Shown: positions 23,255 to 36,785, counted from the first letter of the stretch. The stretch is 64,000 nucleotides of DNA from Solicoccozyma terricola (GCA_001600875.1 BCLD01000004.1:1098577-1162576); one strand, 5' to 3'. Notes: generated by a model not told the origin, from the letters alone. A program made the numbers and translations.

Positions 23255-24176
23255 TCATGCTGTGGCAGAAACACCCACAGCGGCTTTCCCTTTGTCGGTC
23301 GTCGATGCTTCCTCCGTCGTCGTCCCCGCCGCCAACTTGGCTGCCGCCGCGGCCTTTGCCTTTCGTTTCTTCAGCAGACCTAGTGTCCCACGCGATGTAT
23401 ATATCACATCAGCATTCATGATGTCCGTCCAGCAACGATCACAACTCCGCGACCTCCTCTTTCCAACTCACCAGCAGTAACCGCACTCCTCACATTATCA
23501 TTGATCTCCCTACTCTGCTCCAAATACGCTGTATCTTCGAATCTATGTTTCTTCTGAGCAATCTCCGCGAGATCCGGCGGAGACGTCTTGCGTTTTATCC
23601 CAGAGGAAGATGACTCTCCTTCTGTTGTTGTTGTTGTCGTGGTGGATGTGCTATTGGAAGATCCAATACCGAGTGATCGTTCGAGCGCTTCGAGTTTCGT
23701 CTTGTTCGCTTGCGAGGCGTCCTTTTCACGTTGTGCAGACGCTTCAACAAAGTCTGCCAGTCTGGAAGGTGGTGGTGGTCAGCGTGTAATTGGCCAGAAA
23801 CTAAACAGCGGGCCAACACCCACTTTTGAGCTTCTTTGACAGTCGCCAACCTCCTCCCACTGAGGTCCCTACAACTATCATTATTAGTAGCCTTCCCACT
23901 AGACATCCTTCCACCTGCCGCTCGAAGTTGACTCCCGAAACCACCCTTCCCACCGAGAAAACGCACGGCATATTCGAGATGAATCGGATGACCGTCCTCG
24001 TTTGCTAGATCAGCGAGGGTGAGGGCTGGTGAGAGAGGACCGGAGGAGGTGCGACGGAGGAACCCATGGTCGGCGGAGATGGACAGCGGGAGAGCGGAGA
24101 GAGAGGTGGTGGCTGGGAGATGGAGTTGGAGAGTGGAGAGCGGAGAGGGTAGACGGATGAAGACTGTGTGATGCAT
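23255..24176 (-). CDS. SDE2: SDE2 family splicing/genome-maintenance protein
   Basis: The minus-strand start [13 protein letters not shown] opens a ubiquitin-like N-terminal fold (to about residue 72), ended by the processing motif [19 protein letters not shown]. The Sde2 core [27 protein letters not shown] follows. After an intron, the helix [20 protein letters not shown] and a Lys-rich C-terminus ([19 protein letters not shown]) end at the stop 23255-23257. In characterised family members a ubiquitin protease cuts after GG, releasing a Lys-initiated C-terminal fragment that joins the spliceosome to help excise particular introns. The GG-KGG site here is intact, so the same maturation is expected. 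Divergent with RUB1 (211 bp), itself a ubiquitin-like gene. Confidence 0.9.
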
Positions 24177-24387
24177 GACGGTGATGAGCTGACTGATGTG
24201 GCGTTGGAGGATGTGGGATGGATATGATGGACCTGTAGGCGGGGTTGATCATGACCTCGGGTTGGTTGACGCCGGTTTCCCAGAAATCCGCGGTGCGCGG
24301 TCCCGGGTTGGGCTCATCACCTCACAGGACCCCATCACTCCGATTCACACTCAACCAACCTCAGCACCCTCCATCTGTTTCCACATC

Positions 24388-25099
24388 ATGTTGATCAAGG
24401 TCAAGGTGAGTTGGTCCGCCCCATCTTCGTTTGCTTCTATCATCTGGTTCCTACGACACCAAGCTGCTGGATGATGCACGCTGACCGAAAAATCGTCACC
24501 GCAGACACTGACTGGTCGAGAGGTTGGTCATGCTACAATACATACATCTCCAGCTAACATCATTGTCTAACACTGCTCCCAAATCCACTTCCTCAGATCG
24601 AGATCACAGTTGAGCCAACTGATACCGTGAGTAATTGACATACACCTGCCGTGTATCCTCTACCCATACCTCCACTTACACACACCCCACGCACGCACTG
24701 CTTCTCCCTCTCCGCGCCCCCGTATCGCCCACCACCCACCATCATCCAGATCACGGAAACCAAGAAGAAAGTCGAACAAAAGGCTGGTATTCCTCCGGCG
24801 CAGCAGCGTTTGATTTTTGCTGGGAAAGCGATGTGAGTCTCTTTTTTTTGGCGGCGGCGGCGGCGTGAGGTGGCGGGGTTGGTGGTATAAAGGACTGATG
24901 GTTGTGAGAGTATTCATTCCCACGTTCGTCCTCGCATTCAATCTCCCAATCCTCTATTATTTCCTCGTGTCCCTCCCTCCCTCCCTCTCTATTCTCTTCT
25001 AACAGGAACGACGAGAAGAAACTGTCAGACTTCAAGCTAGAGGGTGGAAGTACGATCCATTTGGTATTGGCCCTTCGTGGGGGGAGTGCGAACATGTAG
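24388..25099 (+). CDS. RUB1: NEDD8/RUB1 ubiquitin-like modifier
   Basis: Five exons: 24388-24405 (18 nt), 24505-24522 (18 nt), 24597-24626 (30 nt), 24750-24832 and 25006-25099, giving 80 residues. The protein reads MLIKVK/TLTGRE/IEITVEPTDT/ITETKKKVEQKAGIPP, then QQRLIFAGKAMNDEKKLSDF and LHLVLALRGG equivalents, followed by a four-residue tail SANM. The Lys-free, Ala-containing LALRGG end marks NEDD8 rather than ubiquitin (LVLRLRGG). NEDD8 is conjugated to cullins; the tail must be removed by a processing protease. Exon 2 uses a GTTGGT donor. The first three exons are all under 31 nt, separated by introns of about 75-125 nt. Confidence 0.95.
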
Positions 25100-26044
25100 A
25101 ATGTCATTATTAGATTTCAATGAAGCGATGGCGATGGGGAGGGAATGAACAATGGGCATGAGGAACGTGGAGACTTGGGCAGAAGAGTCCACCAACGAAG
25201 AACGAAAGACCAGACGAGACGGGGAACGGAGAGAACGCATCATTCCGCCACGATACATAGGTCAACGAAGAGAGATTACTGGAATGGGGTTTACGCTCTA
25301 TGTTTGCCTTTTGTATGATGCTGTCACGATGTTTCAAATCGACGAAAATGTCATTACTAGTAGACAGCTCGTTGCGAGGTCTTCCAGCGCAGGGTGGCGA
25401 AAATGATGATGCCGTGCGTTTTGATTGCTCGTGCGTACTCTCACACATGCCTCTTTCCGCAGAAAGACCACTGGTGAAATCGATACCTGAAGTCATGTAT
25501 GGTACGCGATGCAACGAGACCATGAATATTTAGGATGGTTCGGACCACAAGTACTTGTCGTTTGGGGAACATATGCCGTGCTACGGCTAGATCAAGGACC
25601 GGATCGCTGGGTACCAATGTAGCCTACGATGTAAGTCTCTACCTGATTTCCGCCAACTCGCACAGGCGAACACTTGTAGGAAGCACGTCTATCTTCCAGT
25701 GAGACTGGAATTGATCATAGGTGGTTTTAAGGTGGGGAATTTTACGATATTGTAAAACGAGGCAGGGCAAGTGGTGAGCCATCCCTTGTATACCGGACTG
25801 AGTCGACAGCGAATAATGGCTGTCAATACGGAGATGAATAGATTCTTGACTTCGCACTGGAATACTAAGCCCCCCTGGAATGGTATTGCTCGGAATCCAA
25901 GAATGGGCATTCGGCTGATCTTTTTTATCGAAATAACGTGATACATCCATAGCGGATCATATTCCTTGTGCACCTACAAGGTCATGAGACCAGAATATAT
26001 ATACAAGGTCATGAGACCAGAATATATCTCAGTGGCTTGATCTG
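25100..26044. other. Intergenic, no gene recognised; one short direct repeat
   Basis: Between RUB1 and the convergent Zn2Cys6 gene no frame gives a recognisable protein or plausible exon chain. Short frames on both strands lack family motifs. A 25-nt direct repeat (25976-26000 and 26003-26027) lies at the right end, just beyond the stop of the Zn2Cys6 gene. Presumably mostly 3' UTRs. Confidence 0.5.
25976..26027. repeat. Perfect 25-nt direct repeat, period 27
   Basis: The unit beginning ACAAGGTCATGAGACC occurs twice, separated by two bases (AT). It lies 18 nt beyond the stop codon of the Zn2Cys6 gene, hence within its probable 3' UTR. Confidence 0.85.
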
Positions 26045-27050
26045 TCATGGTTGTTCCTTTTTATCAACGTCAATGCCGAACCAGTCTGTTCGAATCGGGT
26101 CCCAATCCCAATCCAAGCTTCGGAGATCGGTGTATTCGATTTCGGTGGTGCTTGGCTCGGTAGGATCTCCACCAGTACTTTGTGGAGGGATGGATTTGGC
26201 TTCCGAGAGTAGTACCTTTGGGTCTAACAGGGTTTCGAGAGTGTTGTAAGAAGAATCCGCTGCTGGCATCTTATTAGCAATCGTGCTTGAGGTTGAGCAA
26301 CCATCTGTTATGATCAAAAGACACTCACGTGGTACTAGTAGGTTATACTCATCTAGCCGCGGTTCACTGCCTTCTACGTAGCTGCCATGTTGGTTTGTTG
26401 CGGGAAAGGTTGAAACTTGACTAGAAGAAACTTCCAGTCCCAGCTGGAACAAGCTGTTGGCCGTGAAGCCCTCTGATAGCCCCTTATTAGCAGTCACGTC
26501 TGAAGAACCCCAAGTTATGATCAGGAGACACTCACCTGCCACCTGTTGAACTACACCGGTGCTTAGTAGTGAAGGAGACGGAAGGTGAAGAGCGTCAACA
26601 TTCGACAGGGAGTCGATGTTCATAGGCTCTGATGGCATAATCAATAGCATTCCACGCTTGAAGTAATAACAAACTCACCTAGTTCACGATACTTATGAGG
26701 CCACTTTTTTTTGGGCTTTGGACGTTTTGCATTGTATATACGCTTTCGTCCCCCGTCATCATTCATCAGAGATCGATACGGCGCAGTGGTAACTGAGGAC
26801 GAAGGAGACGCCTTTCCACTCACTGTAGAAGGTATGTAGGTGCACTTTTTGTGTCGCTTACGGCACGAACTGCACGGGGTTTCTTTCATGGATTCCAGAG
26901 GGGTATCAGTGCTTCATGTACCCCACAAGCACCTTCTAAGCACGTACTGCGGTCGCATTTGATTTTGAGCTTCAGACACGATGTGCAGGCTTCCTCGCGC
27001 TTGACTGTAGCTTTTGTCGTTGGCTGGGATGACGTGTTAGGGGACGACAT
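26045..27050 (-). CDS. Small Zn(2)-Cys(6) transcription factor
   Basis: The start at 27050 gives MSSPNTSSQPTTKATVKREEA, leading into a binuclear zinc cluster split by an intron: ACTSCLKLKIKCDR/KTPCSSCRKRHKKC. This is the full C-x2-C-x6-C-x5-C-x2-C-x6-C spacing of the fungal family. A basic stretch (RKRIYNAKRPKPKKKW) follows. The rest (~150 residues) is acidic and Ser/Thr-rich, ending LDWDWDPIRTDWFGIDVDKKEQP, which could serve as an activation region. No fungal-specific transcription-factor middle domain is visible, so the protein is short for the family. Introns are read at 26473-26535 and 26260-26328. Both are multiples of three, lack stops and are similar in sequence (see findings). An upstream Met at 27206 exists but is less likely. 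Confidence 0.82.
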
Positions 27051-27455
27051 GTTAATTGACGTTAGTGGTTGATTTATGTGGTGGTGAATGTTGGTGGGAG
27101 AGGGACGTTGGTTGAAGCTGAATGGTGCATTACGAAGAATGAAGGGGGATCCAGACAAGATAAGCGATTGGTATAAAGTCCGAATGTATGGAAGAAAGGA
27201 GGGCATGGGTTGGCAAGCTAATGTGATTTCTCATGTTGGTACGGTCACTACATCCCTTTCCCTTTGGTCGGAGAGCATCGTACATCACACTCCTGTGAAA
27301 CAGTAGTCGTCTACGTGCTGTCGCTAGATTGTCGCCACCGCCACCCGCACGTGACCTGACTTCCCTTCACGCGACGCGACCCAAGTTGGGAACCATTTAA
27401 CTTGACCCAACCTCGAATAGGTCTTTCATCGCTACTCTCCCATCCACCGTCGACC
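27051..27455. promoter_or_regulatory. Divergent promoter Zn2Cys6 factor / POL12
   Basis: No gene fits here. A CACGTG core lies at 27349-27354, and ACGCGACGCGAC at 27369-27380. The latter contains two ACGCG cores of the MBF/MCB type, about 80 bp upstream of the POL12 start, which would suit an S-phase gene. The factor assignment is inference from motif only. Confidence 0.45.
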
Positions 27456-30171
27456 ATGTCAGACGACGCAGCGAGGACCCAACAGCTGATTGAGCACTTT
27501 GGAGATGCAGTGGCTTCAAATCAAGATGTTTTGCAAGAGTGTACGTTCAGCCAATGTCAAGGCATGTCTCCCGAAATCTAGAGCCTGGAAAACTGACACC
27601 TCTTCACCCCCTCGTACCGCATCATACACCTCCAGGTCTGTCCATCTGCAGACTCTATGCACTCACACCCGCCGACTTGTTCTATAAACACGAAGCGTAT
27701 CTCCTCTCGAGATCGGGAGGGTCGAGTGCTCTGACTCTCCAAGCTGCGAGAGACATCAAGGCGCAGATTCAGAGGGAGATGCAGACAAAGACGATGACCG
27801 GTGCGCATGAGACTCCAGGTAGTAAGAGGATGGTAGGTGGACGGAATGGCTTGATTGGTGATATAGGTGGATTGTGAGTTTTGCAAAGTGGAGTCGTGGG
27901 TGGATGCTATCCCCGCTGATTGTTCGTGATGCATCAGCTTGGACAACCTCACTACTCCATCTCGACCAACGACTACTCCTAAACCCCGTGTACCATCTTT
28001 CGCAACCCCAGCTAGACCCTCCAACGGAGGTAATGCAGCAGCATCCACGTCAAACTCATTCGCAACCCCTCAACGGCCAATCCCATCGATGAGAAACGTG
28101 AATGGACAACAAATAACGTCGTCGCCGATCGGCGGTGGTTTGGATAGTCCTATTAATAGGTGAGTGTTATGGGATGTGTAGCTCATGAGACAAGCACGAC
28201 GGCTGACCTTGACGGCGACCTCGATTATATTCTCAGTACCCCACGAACATCACAACCCTTCTCGCACCGTGCCAAACCGTCCGAGCTGCTTGAAACACTC
28301 AATGGACACCTCGCACAGGCATCCGGTGTTCCGCTCAACATCACCAAGCAGAGAATCAAGTTGAGCGCGAACTCGAACCCCAAGGACTGGGATTGTGGGT
28401 GTTTTTGATTTTATTAAAGGCTAGACCTGGGGTAACTCACGGTATGCAACAGACTAATGCAACATGTTTACGGTGCAGATCGATACATGTTCGAAAAGAT
28501 CTCGGAGCGGAGTGAAGCGCTGGATTCAATGATCGATGAATTCGCATTGGACTTTCAAAACAACTATGCGGTGCAGGAACTGAGTGATCCCGGATTGATA
28601 TCCGAGGTATGTGAATGGCTGTGAGGTTGCATTCACGTAACCCTCAGCTGATCGATACATCCCCTCTGTTCAAATTCACAGGACCCTGTCCACGTTGTTG
28701 GGCGGATAATTTCCCTACCCACCGACACTGGTAAACCAACCGACACATCTCTCCTCCTTGAATCATCACGAGCAATGGGTAACGGTCGTCGTGTCCCATT
28801 GAGATTTAGTCAGGGTGTCAAAGTGCGCGGTGGGAGTCCAGGTGTGAAAGGGTTTGGTGTATACGCTGGGTGTCTAGTCGGATTGAAAGGCAGGAATGGC
28901 GGTGGTGGCGTGTTTGTCGTCGATGAGGTCATGCTGGTGAGTTCGTCGTGGGTAGGTTTGACAATCTGACGCCGGGTACTCATCTCGCCGGTCTTCATTT
29001 TGGGAAATCAACAGCCGCCACCGGGAGATATGCCATCCACCGCTCCCGCCTCCCTTCTCAAATACCAGCAGGAGCTGTTGGCAGGTCAACCGACGAGCGT
29101 AATCATAGCTGCAGGCCCTTACACTTTGGACACGGATCTGCTGTATGACCCACTTGAAGCTTTGCTCGAATCAGCGAGAACGGATAGGCCAGATGCTCTC
29201 ATCCTGGTGGGTTCCTAGATCTCATGCAGCTGTAGTGGAGGCATTTCGCTGACAATATCTGCAACTAGCTTGGCCCATTCATCGACTCTGCGCACCCACT
29301 GATCAAGGTCGGTGATGTGGATGAAACGCCCACGGAAATCTTCCGCAATCAGGTATCAGAACGTCTATCGCTGTTCATGGAAGCTTGTCCTGCCACCGCC
29401 GTCATCCTTATCCCGAGCGTCAGGGATATGATCAGTAGGCATGTGGCATTCCCGCAGGCAATGTTGGAAAGAACACCGGAATTAGGATTGCCAAAGCGTG
29501 TTCGACTTCTTCCCAACCCTTCGACGTTTATGATCAACGAAATCGTGTTCTCCCTCTCATCCGTGGACGTACTCTTCCATCTGCGGAAGGAGGAGTACTT
29601 TCGACGTGCCGAAGAAGCCGAGGCGGATGTCGCGATGGATGGAAGGAGCAAAGTTGGCACCGCAAAGGACAGTATGGCCGAGCTGTGCAGGCATGTGTTG
29701 GGTCAGAAGAGGTGGGTGGCGTGATTGCTGGCGGAAAGTCCATTGGCGCCGGATTGACACCGTCCTCACCCATCCCTCCAGCTTCTATCCCCTTTTCCCA
29801 CCACCCGAGGACTTTGCCGCTGATATCAACCTTGACGTCACGCATCAGCGCCTTCTGAGAATGGAGGACAAGGCGCCAGACGTGATGATTCTTCCCAGTC
29901 GTTTGAAGCACTTTGCAAAGGTCTGTTTTCTTTATTTCGCCAGGAATGATGATTTCCAGGTCCCTGATATTAAACCCCCAAACGTCAGATTGTGGACTCT
30001 GTTGTCACCCTTAATCCATCCTACCTCGCCAAATCATCCACGGCAGGTACATACTGCAAAATGGCCATTCACCCACAGAGCCGTGCGGAGCTGCACGACG
30101 CTCTCCAGACAGGCGAAGACCAGGAACACAAGGCGTTCGAGCGTGTAAGGGTCGATGTCATCCGGATATAA
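27456..30171 (+). CDS. POL12: DNA polymerase alpha subunit B
   Basis: B subunit of the polymerase alpha-primase complex. The start MSDDAARTQQLIEHFGDAV begins the N-terminal helical domain, followed by a Ser/Pro/Thr-rich linker (TPSRPTTTPKPRVPSFATPARP). The OB-fold/phosphoesterase region then reads YMFEKISERSEALDSMIDEF, VVGRIISLPTDTG, FSQGVKVRGGSPGVKGFGVYAG, VIIAAGPYTLDTDLLYDPLE, LILLGPFIDSAHPLIK, ILIPSVRDMISRHVAFPQ, LPNPSTFMINEIVFSLSSVD and SFYPLFPPP. The end is LPSRLKHFAK/IVDSVVTLNPSYLAK and finally VRVDVIRI, with the stop at 30169. About nine introns. The catalytic metal residues of the phosphoesterase fold are degenerate, as expected for B subunits. Confidence 0.93.
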
Positions 30172-30280
30172 TGTAGGATGCTATATACATGTTGTAAAAG
30201 GCTAGTCTATTATGCTGCTTCTTTATTTGCGGATGACAGAAGGCGCTAGCTTGACATGTCAACGATCTCTCTGACATGAG

Positions 30281-32372
30281 CTATACAGACCCCAGCCCTT
30301 CCTTATCGTGCGCCTCCTCTCCGGCAATGCTCTCGATCAAATCGCGCACACCTTCCTCTCCCTTGACGCGAGTCACTCGCTTCTCCATGCCCTCCAGTTG
30401 CCTGAGCTCATCCGGCATCACCTGTTTGTCGAAGTTGAACTCGCTGAATTGACTGGTGGGCAGTGCTTGTTGAACAGCAGCGTCGAACTTGGCCGGGTGG
30501 GCTGTGGAGAGGGTGACGAATGTGGTAACGGCAGAGCTATGAAGGAAAGTCGTGGTGAGCGTTGGTCATCCCAGGCCAAAGCCGTAGTCTGCAAACTCAC
30601 GCGTTCTTGATGACTCTTTCGGTTGCTGCGAGACCTACAGCGGTGTGTGGGTCGACCACGTACGGCTCAGCCGCAGTGTAATATCGACGGATTTGCTCGA
30701 CGGTCTGAGACGGGTGAAAAATGGTGGATATTAGAGGTGATATCAAAGACTGAAACTTTTCCGCCGGGGTCTTGCTCACCTGATCGTTGGAAACCCTCTC
30801 TGCAGTGAAATCCTCCTTGGCTTGCACCAAAACGCTGCTGAGATCTACGCGACCTGTACTCTTCAACTCGGCCATCCAACCAGCCACGCTTGCCTGAGCT
30901 GTCTTTACTCTTTCTGCGGCATCACCCGCGTTACCAGCACCGGAGACAGAGTTTACCGGTGCTCCCGAGCTGGATGAAACTTGCGTGTCATACGCTAGGT
31001 ACCACAGTAGACGCTCAAAGTTTGACGAAACGAGGATGTCCATGGCAGGTGACAATGTCTCTTTCACTCCACTGCCAGCCTGATGACCGTCTGTAACCAC
31101 CTCTGTGGTCTCCTCCTTCCTCTGCGTGCTCTGCGCGGTCTTGGACGAATCTTGCTTCTCATACCATCCCGTCCTCCAGAATCTCTCCAGGATGTCGTTC
31201 TCGTTCGTAGCCACGACCAGCTTCTCCATTGGTACACCCAACCTCTTGGCATAGAATCCAGCGAGAACATCCCCAAAGTTACCAGTTGGTACGGTGAATT
31301 GGACACGTGCGTCATCGGATGTGGCTTCTGATGGGAGATGGAGGTATGCGTGAAAGTAGTAAACGATCTGAGCGAGGATTCGTGCCCAGTTGATGCTGTT
31401 GACTGCGCCGAGTCGGTGTGTAGCATTGAAAGATGCATCGGAGAAGAGTGTTTTCACGATGTCCTGGAAAGGAATTTCGGGGGGGGGGGGAGAAGCGTCA
31501 AGTGAGGTGGTTGATGTTTAGGAGTGACAAGACGATGGCGGCCCACGGCTGGAGGTCTCACCTGACAGTCATCGAACGTGCCGTCTACTGCTACGCAGTG
31601 GACATTCTCATCGGGTACAGTAGCCATTTGAGCCTCTTGGATGGGAGAGACACGACCGTATGGGTATAGGATGAAGATGGAGATGTCTTGTTTGCCACGA
31701 AGACCGTAGATGGCGGCGCTGGGAGGCGGCGACGGCGACATACAATATCAGTGACCGGGTCGTAGAAGCCTGCTTTTCTTTGATCGCCGAATTTACCTTC
31801 CGGTATCACCACTTGTCGCGCCAACTACCGTCAACTTGTGCCTCGCTTCTCCCTCTTTGACATCCTTGTTCTTCTTCTTCAAGCAGTACTCAAAGACGTT
31901 ACCCAAGAATTGCAACGCGACGTCCTTGAATGCGAACGTTGGACCGTGCCAGAGCTCCAAGACGTATTCCCTCTCTCCTACTTTCTTCAACGGCGTGGTT
32001 TCTGGATGTCTGAAGGTAGCGTATGATGCTTCGATGATTGCTTTTAGCTCTGCTGATGGGATGGAGGAAGGTGGAATGAATAGTGAGAGGATGCGGAATG
32101 AGAGTTCTGGGAATGAGAGGGACCGCCAGGTGGTTTGCCAGTCGGAAGGAAGTTTGGGAATGTGAGTGGGGATGTAGAGACCGCCGTTGGGAGCGAGACC
32201 GGTGAGGACGGCCTGATGGTACGTATGAATAACGGGGAAAAGGTCAGCCGTTCCGTGCCAGGCGAGAGTGAGCGGAGAGAGAGCGTGCGAGCGAGTCTGC
32301 CCCACCACTCACCTCCTCAAACGTCAATCTCTCGTCCCCGCCTCGGGTGGAGAAGTACTTGAGCTGATCCAT
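30281..32372 (-). CDS. THR4: Threonine synthase
   Basis: PLP enzyme converting O-phosphohomoserine to threonine. Minus-strand start at 32372 (MDQLKYFSTRGGDERLTFEE), then AVLTGLAPNGGLYIPTHIPKLP. The PLP-lysine block is LELWHGPTFAFKDVALQFLGN, with Lys after Phe, followed by VVGATSGDTG/SAAIYGLRG. It continues VNSINWARILAQIVYYFHAYL, FTVPTGNFGDVLAGFYAKRLG (phosphate-binding loop), VATNENDILERFW, and AEPYVVDPHTAVGLAATERV. The C-terminus is DLIESIAGEEAHDKEGLGSV, stop at 30281-30283. Type II (fungal/plant) length. An insertion rich in Gln/Thr/Ser (about 31085-31150) is extra relative to yeast. The intron after TFDDCQ has a 12-nt sense C tract (31479-31490). Confidence 0.93.
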
Positions 32373-32614
32373 GGCTGCTGCGGACTGACTGCGATGGGAC
32401 GTGTGCTTGCGACGAGCTGGACCGAGGTGATGTGCTTGTGCTACCTGTGCTACAGGCTACCCTCCCAACTTTTATCCCGAGCGAGTCAGTTGGTCCCAAC
32501 CCGCCCATCCGCCCGAAATCACGTGACACCGCCCGTTTTCGCCACCCGGAATGGCATCAACCGTACATGGACTGGACTGGACTGGACTGCACTGCTACAT
32601 CTACGTCTACTCGT

Positions 32615-34787
32615 CTACTTCTTGGACAACGGGAACCTCATCCCGGGCCTCGTCAGCACCTCACATCCGTCTTCCGTGATGCTGTGCGCGCCGCGGGATC
32701 AATCAGCAGGGCAGGTCTAGTCGCCGCCCGCGCAGACTCACATCAAGGTCTCCTCGAATTGAGCACTCCGCTTGCCATCCCGGGTAACGGCAGTCCAGTC
32801 ATCCGGCCAGTGGTCAAGCGAGGAAGTACCCATGTTGATCATCGGTTCTGTATTGGGACATTTCAAAGGTAAAAACCACAGTCAGCTGGAGATAGTCGTT
32901 GGAAAAATGGGGGCCACCGGCGACACACCTATCGTGAAAGCCATTCCAGGCTTCATCGTACCTGGAGTCTTCGATCCGGCGTAATGCATGATGTTTGGCA
33001 AGCAATGGAACTGAAGGGAGTTTGTGCGTCAGAATAACTGATTGCGTTCCTTTACGCTCCGACTATCACGCGCAGCTGCTCACCAGCGAATTTATACCGT
33101 GACCAGTATACGTCCGTACAATGCTGTATCCTTTTGGTTTAATAACTTCTTCAATCTTGTTCCCGATATCCCTGTTGATAAATGTTCAGCGACATGTGTT
33201 ACACGACATCGTTTGGTCGAATGCATCCTCACCTGAAAAGCGCCCCAGGTTTGCAAATCGCAATCGCCGCTTCCATACTCTCTTTCGTCGCGGCTATTAA
33301 ATCGAGAGATGATTTATCGACCTTGCCGACTGGGTAAGTGGCGTTGAGATCGCCGTGGAAGCCTGTATGTGGAGAGTGAGTGTATTGTGCAACGGAATTC
33401 CCCAAGTGAATTTGTCGTTGGACTCCCTGCTACTTACCACCATGGTCTGTAAAACACACAGTGCAACGGTGGGATCAGTTTTTTACTTCGGGATTTTTGT
33501 CATTTCTTTCAGAGACAGCTACTCACACAAGGTCACATCCAAGTTGACAATATCTCCTTCCTCCAAAGGTCGCTTATCCGGAATACCCTGCGAAGATTGT
33601 CCCCAACATATCAGCCTGTCGCATTGACCCTAACGGACGCCTAGCCCAACACTCTTGAAAAAAACTCACATGACAAATCACCTCATTCACCGACCTATTC
33701 CAAAGAAATGTTAGGTATATCAGCTCGCGGGGTTTTTCTCGACAAGTAAAAACACCCCCTCCGACGACCATGCGACTCTTACGTGCAAACACTCTTAGGG
33801 AACCGTCTATAATTCAAAGGACTGGGATAACTGTCTCTTGCGATACAAGCTTCATGACATATCCGATCGAGTTCGTCGGTCGTGACACCGGGTTTGATGT
33901 GTGAGGCTGTAATATCGAGGACCTCTCTGGCGAGCTAGGCGCGGGGCGGTGGCGGGTAAAAAAAAAAGTCCATTAGTAGGTCGGTCGAATAAGAAACGGA
34001 GGACGGGTATGAAGAAACTCACGCTGCAAACTTTACGCATTCCTTCAATCTCTGCAGAATTCAAAATCTTGATGGAACTCCCCTCCATCCGTTCACACCG
34101 AGATTCTCCCATCGCTGAATGCATGATGAAAGAGTCGGAAGGAGTTGAGTACGAGGTGTGAAAGCAAGAATGACAAAGAAGACCCACGTTGATCTGCGTA
34201 ATCCGGTCGCTGTATCTTACTGGGAACCTCTCGTTTATCTGACAACGGATAGTGAGGGCGGAGGGTACCTGTCCATGAGAAGTTTGCCATTTCTGAAGGA
34301 ATGTTGGCTGGAATTCCGAAAGCGATGTGAGGATCAATCGACTGCTCTAGTTTGTTACGATGGAAGCATCCATCGATGCCAGCGCCACTTACCATTCGAG
34401 GCGATGTGGGTAGCTGTCAGACGTTGAATCATGGTGTGTATTCCCTTGTGCTTTCCCTGCAGACCGTGAAAGGGGGGGGGGGGGGGGGTCGACGTTAGAT
34501 CGTGCTAGCGTTCTATTGGAAAGCCTGGATTAATGCAATTACCCCTGCAAAGTGTTCCAAAAACAAGACGTGCGGTCAGCGATACCTTCCTCCCCTCTCC
34601 TCTCCTCTCCTCTCCTCTCCTCTCCTACACCACCACTCCTAATACGGCCCACGAGCATCGACGTACAATTCTTGTTGAAACACGCCTGATCGCAGAAGAA
34701 TGAATCTGGAATACCGAGAGTCTTGCATTTGGGACATTCCAGTCTGGAAGCTTCCCTTTCGCCGCAACCGGTGCATAGCTTGGCCAT
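32615..34787 (-). CDS. MAP1: Methionine aminopeptidase 1
   Basis: Cotranslational removal of initiator Met. The start [21 protein letters not shown] belongs to the N-terminal zinc-finger region typical of ribosome-associated MAP1 (CGxxEA...[20 protein letters not shown]). After a short linker come [20 protein letters not shown] and IQRPDYA, then the catalytic pita-bread fold: [58 protein letters not shown] and QFEETLM. All five metal ligands (two Asp, His, two Glu) are seen in these blocks. The end is [13 protein letters not shown] with the stop at 32615-32617. Many short introns. Intron 1 contains a CCTCT pentamer array (34593-34626), and another intron carries a 17-nt sense C tract (34472-34488). 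Confidence 0.92.
34593..34626. repeat. CCTCT pentamer microsatellite in MAP1 intron
   Basis: About six and a half copies of CTCTC/CCTCT lie within intron 1 of MAP1 (purine-rich on the coding strand). Confidence 0.8.
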
Positions 34788-35181
34788 TGTGGGTGTGTGG
34801 TGTGTGTGGTGGGTGGACGGTGGTGGACGATGTTGGTTGTGAACTGTTTGAATGGGAGAAAGTGGTTTGGGTCACGTGGACACCGGTCACTGGCATTCAG
34901 CGACCAAGCTGTGGACCGTGTATCGTTCGTCGTCGGGAGCGTGCATGCATACACATCGCAATCAACAGTCTTTGGCTGTGTTTCTACTACTATCCACGCA
35001 GATCCAACACCGATTTAAATCATCCATTTCCTTTTTTCATCGTTCTATTTTTCCCCCTATCCTGTCCTATCCTTCCGCTCTAACTTTCCTCCCTTTCTCG
35101 AGTCCTTTCCTCGTGTCATTTCGAGATCTAACCCCGAGTCACTCTGCGAGCACCGACAGAAAACGGTGATCCCCGTATCCT
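34788..35181. other. Intergenic MAP1 upstream / PHS1 downstream
   Basis: No gene seen. The stretch combines the MAP1 promoter (TG-rich close to the start) and a pyrimidine-rich region (35035-35110) that is probably the PHS1 3' UTR. Confidence 0.5.
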
Positions 35182-36686
<1,505 letters not shown>

Positions 36687-36771
36687 GATGCTGCGAGTGG
36701 GAGGGCCTGTGGATGGGATGGTTCCCCCCGCTGTCATCATCGTCCATCCTCCCTCCCCTCCCAATCCATCC

Positions 36772-36785
36772 TGATGACGTAATCA
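36772..36785. promoter_or_regulatory. CRE-like site TGATGACGTAATCA
   Basis: A near-palindromic ATF/CREB-type element between the divergent starts of PHS1 (36686) and the AT-hook gene (36863). Assignment is from the motif only. Confidence 0.4.

Noticed and set aside
23057..23383. Plus-strand frame MEGVMDGQMDGWVDEV... near 23.1 kb
   Set aside because: Arises from a TGGATGGA-type repeat in the leader of MTW1; no domain and no supporting exon structure.
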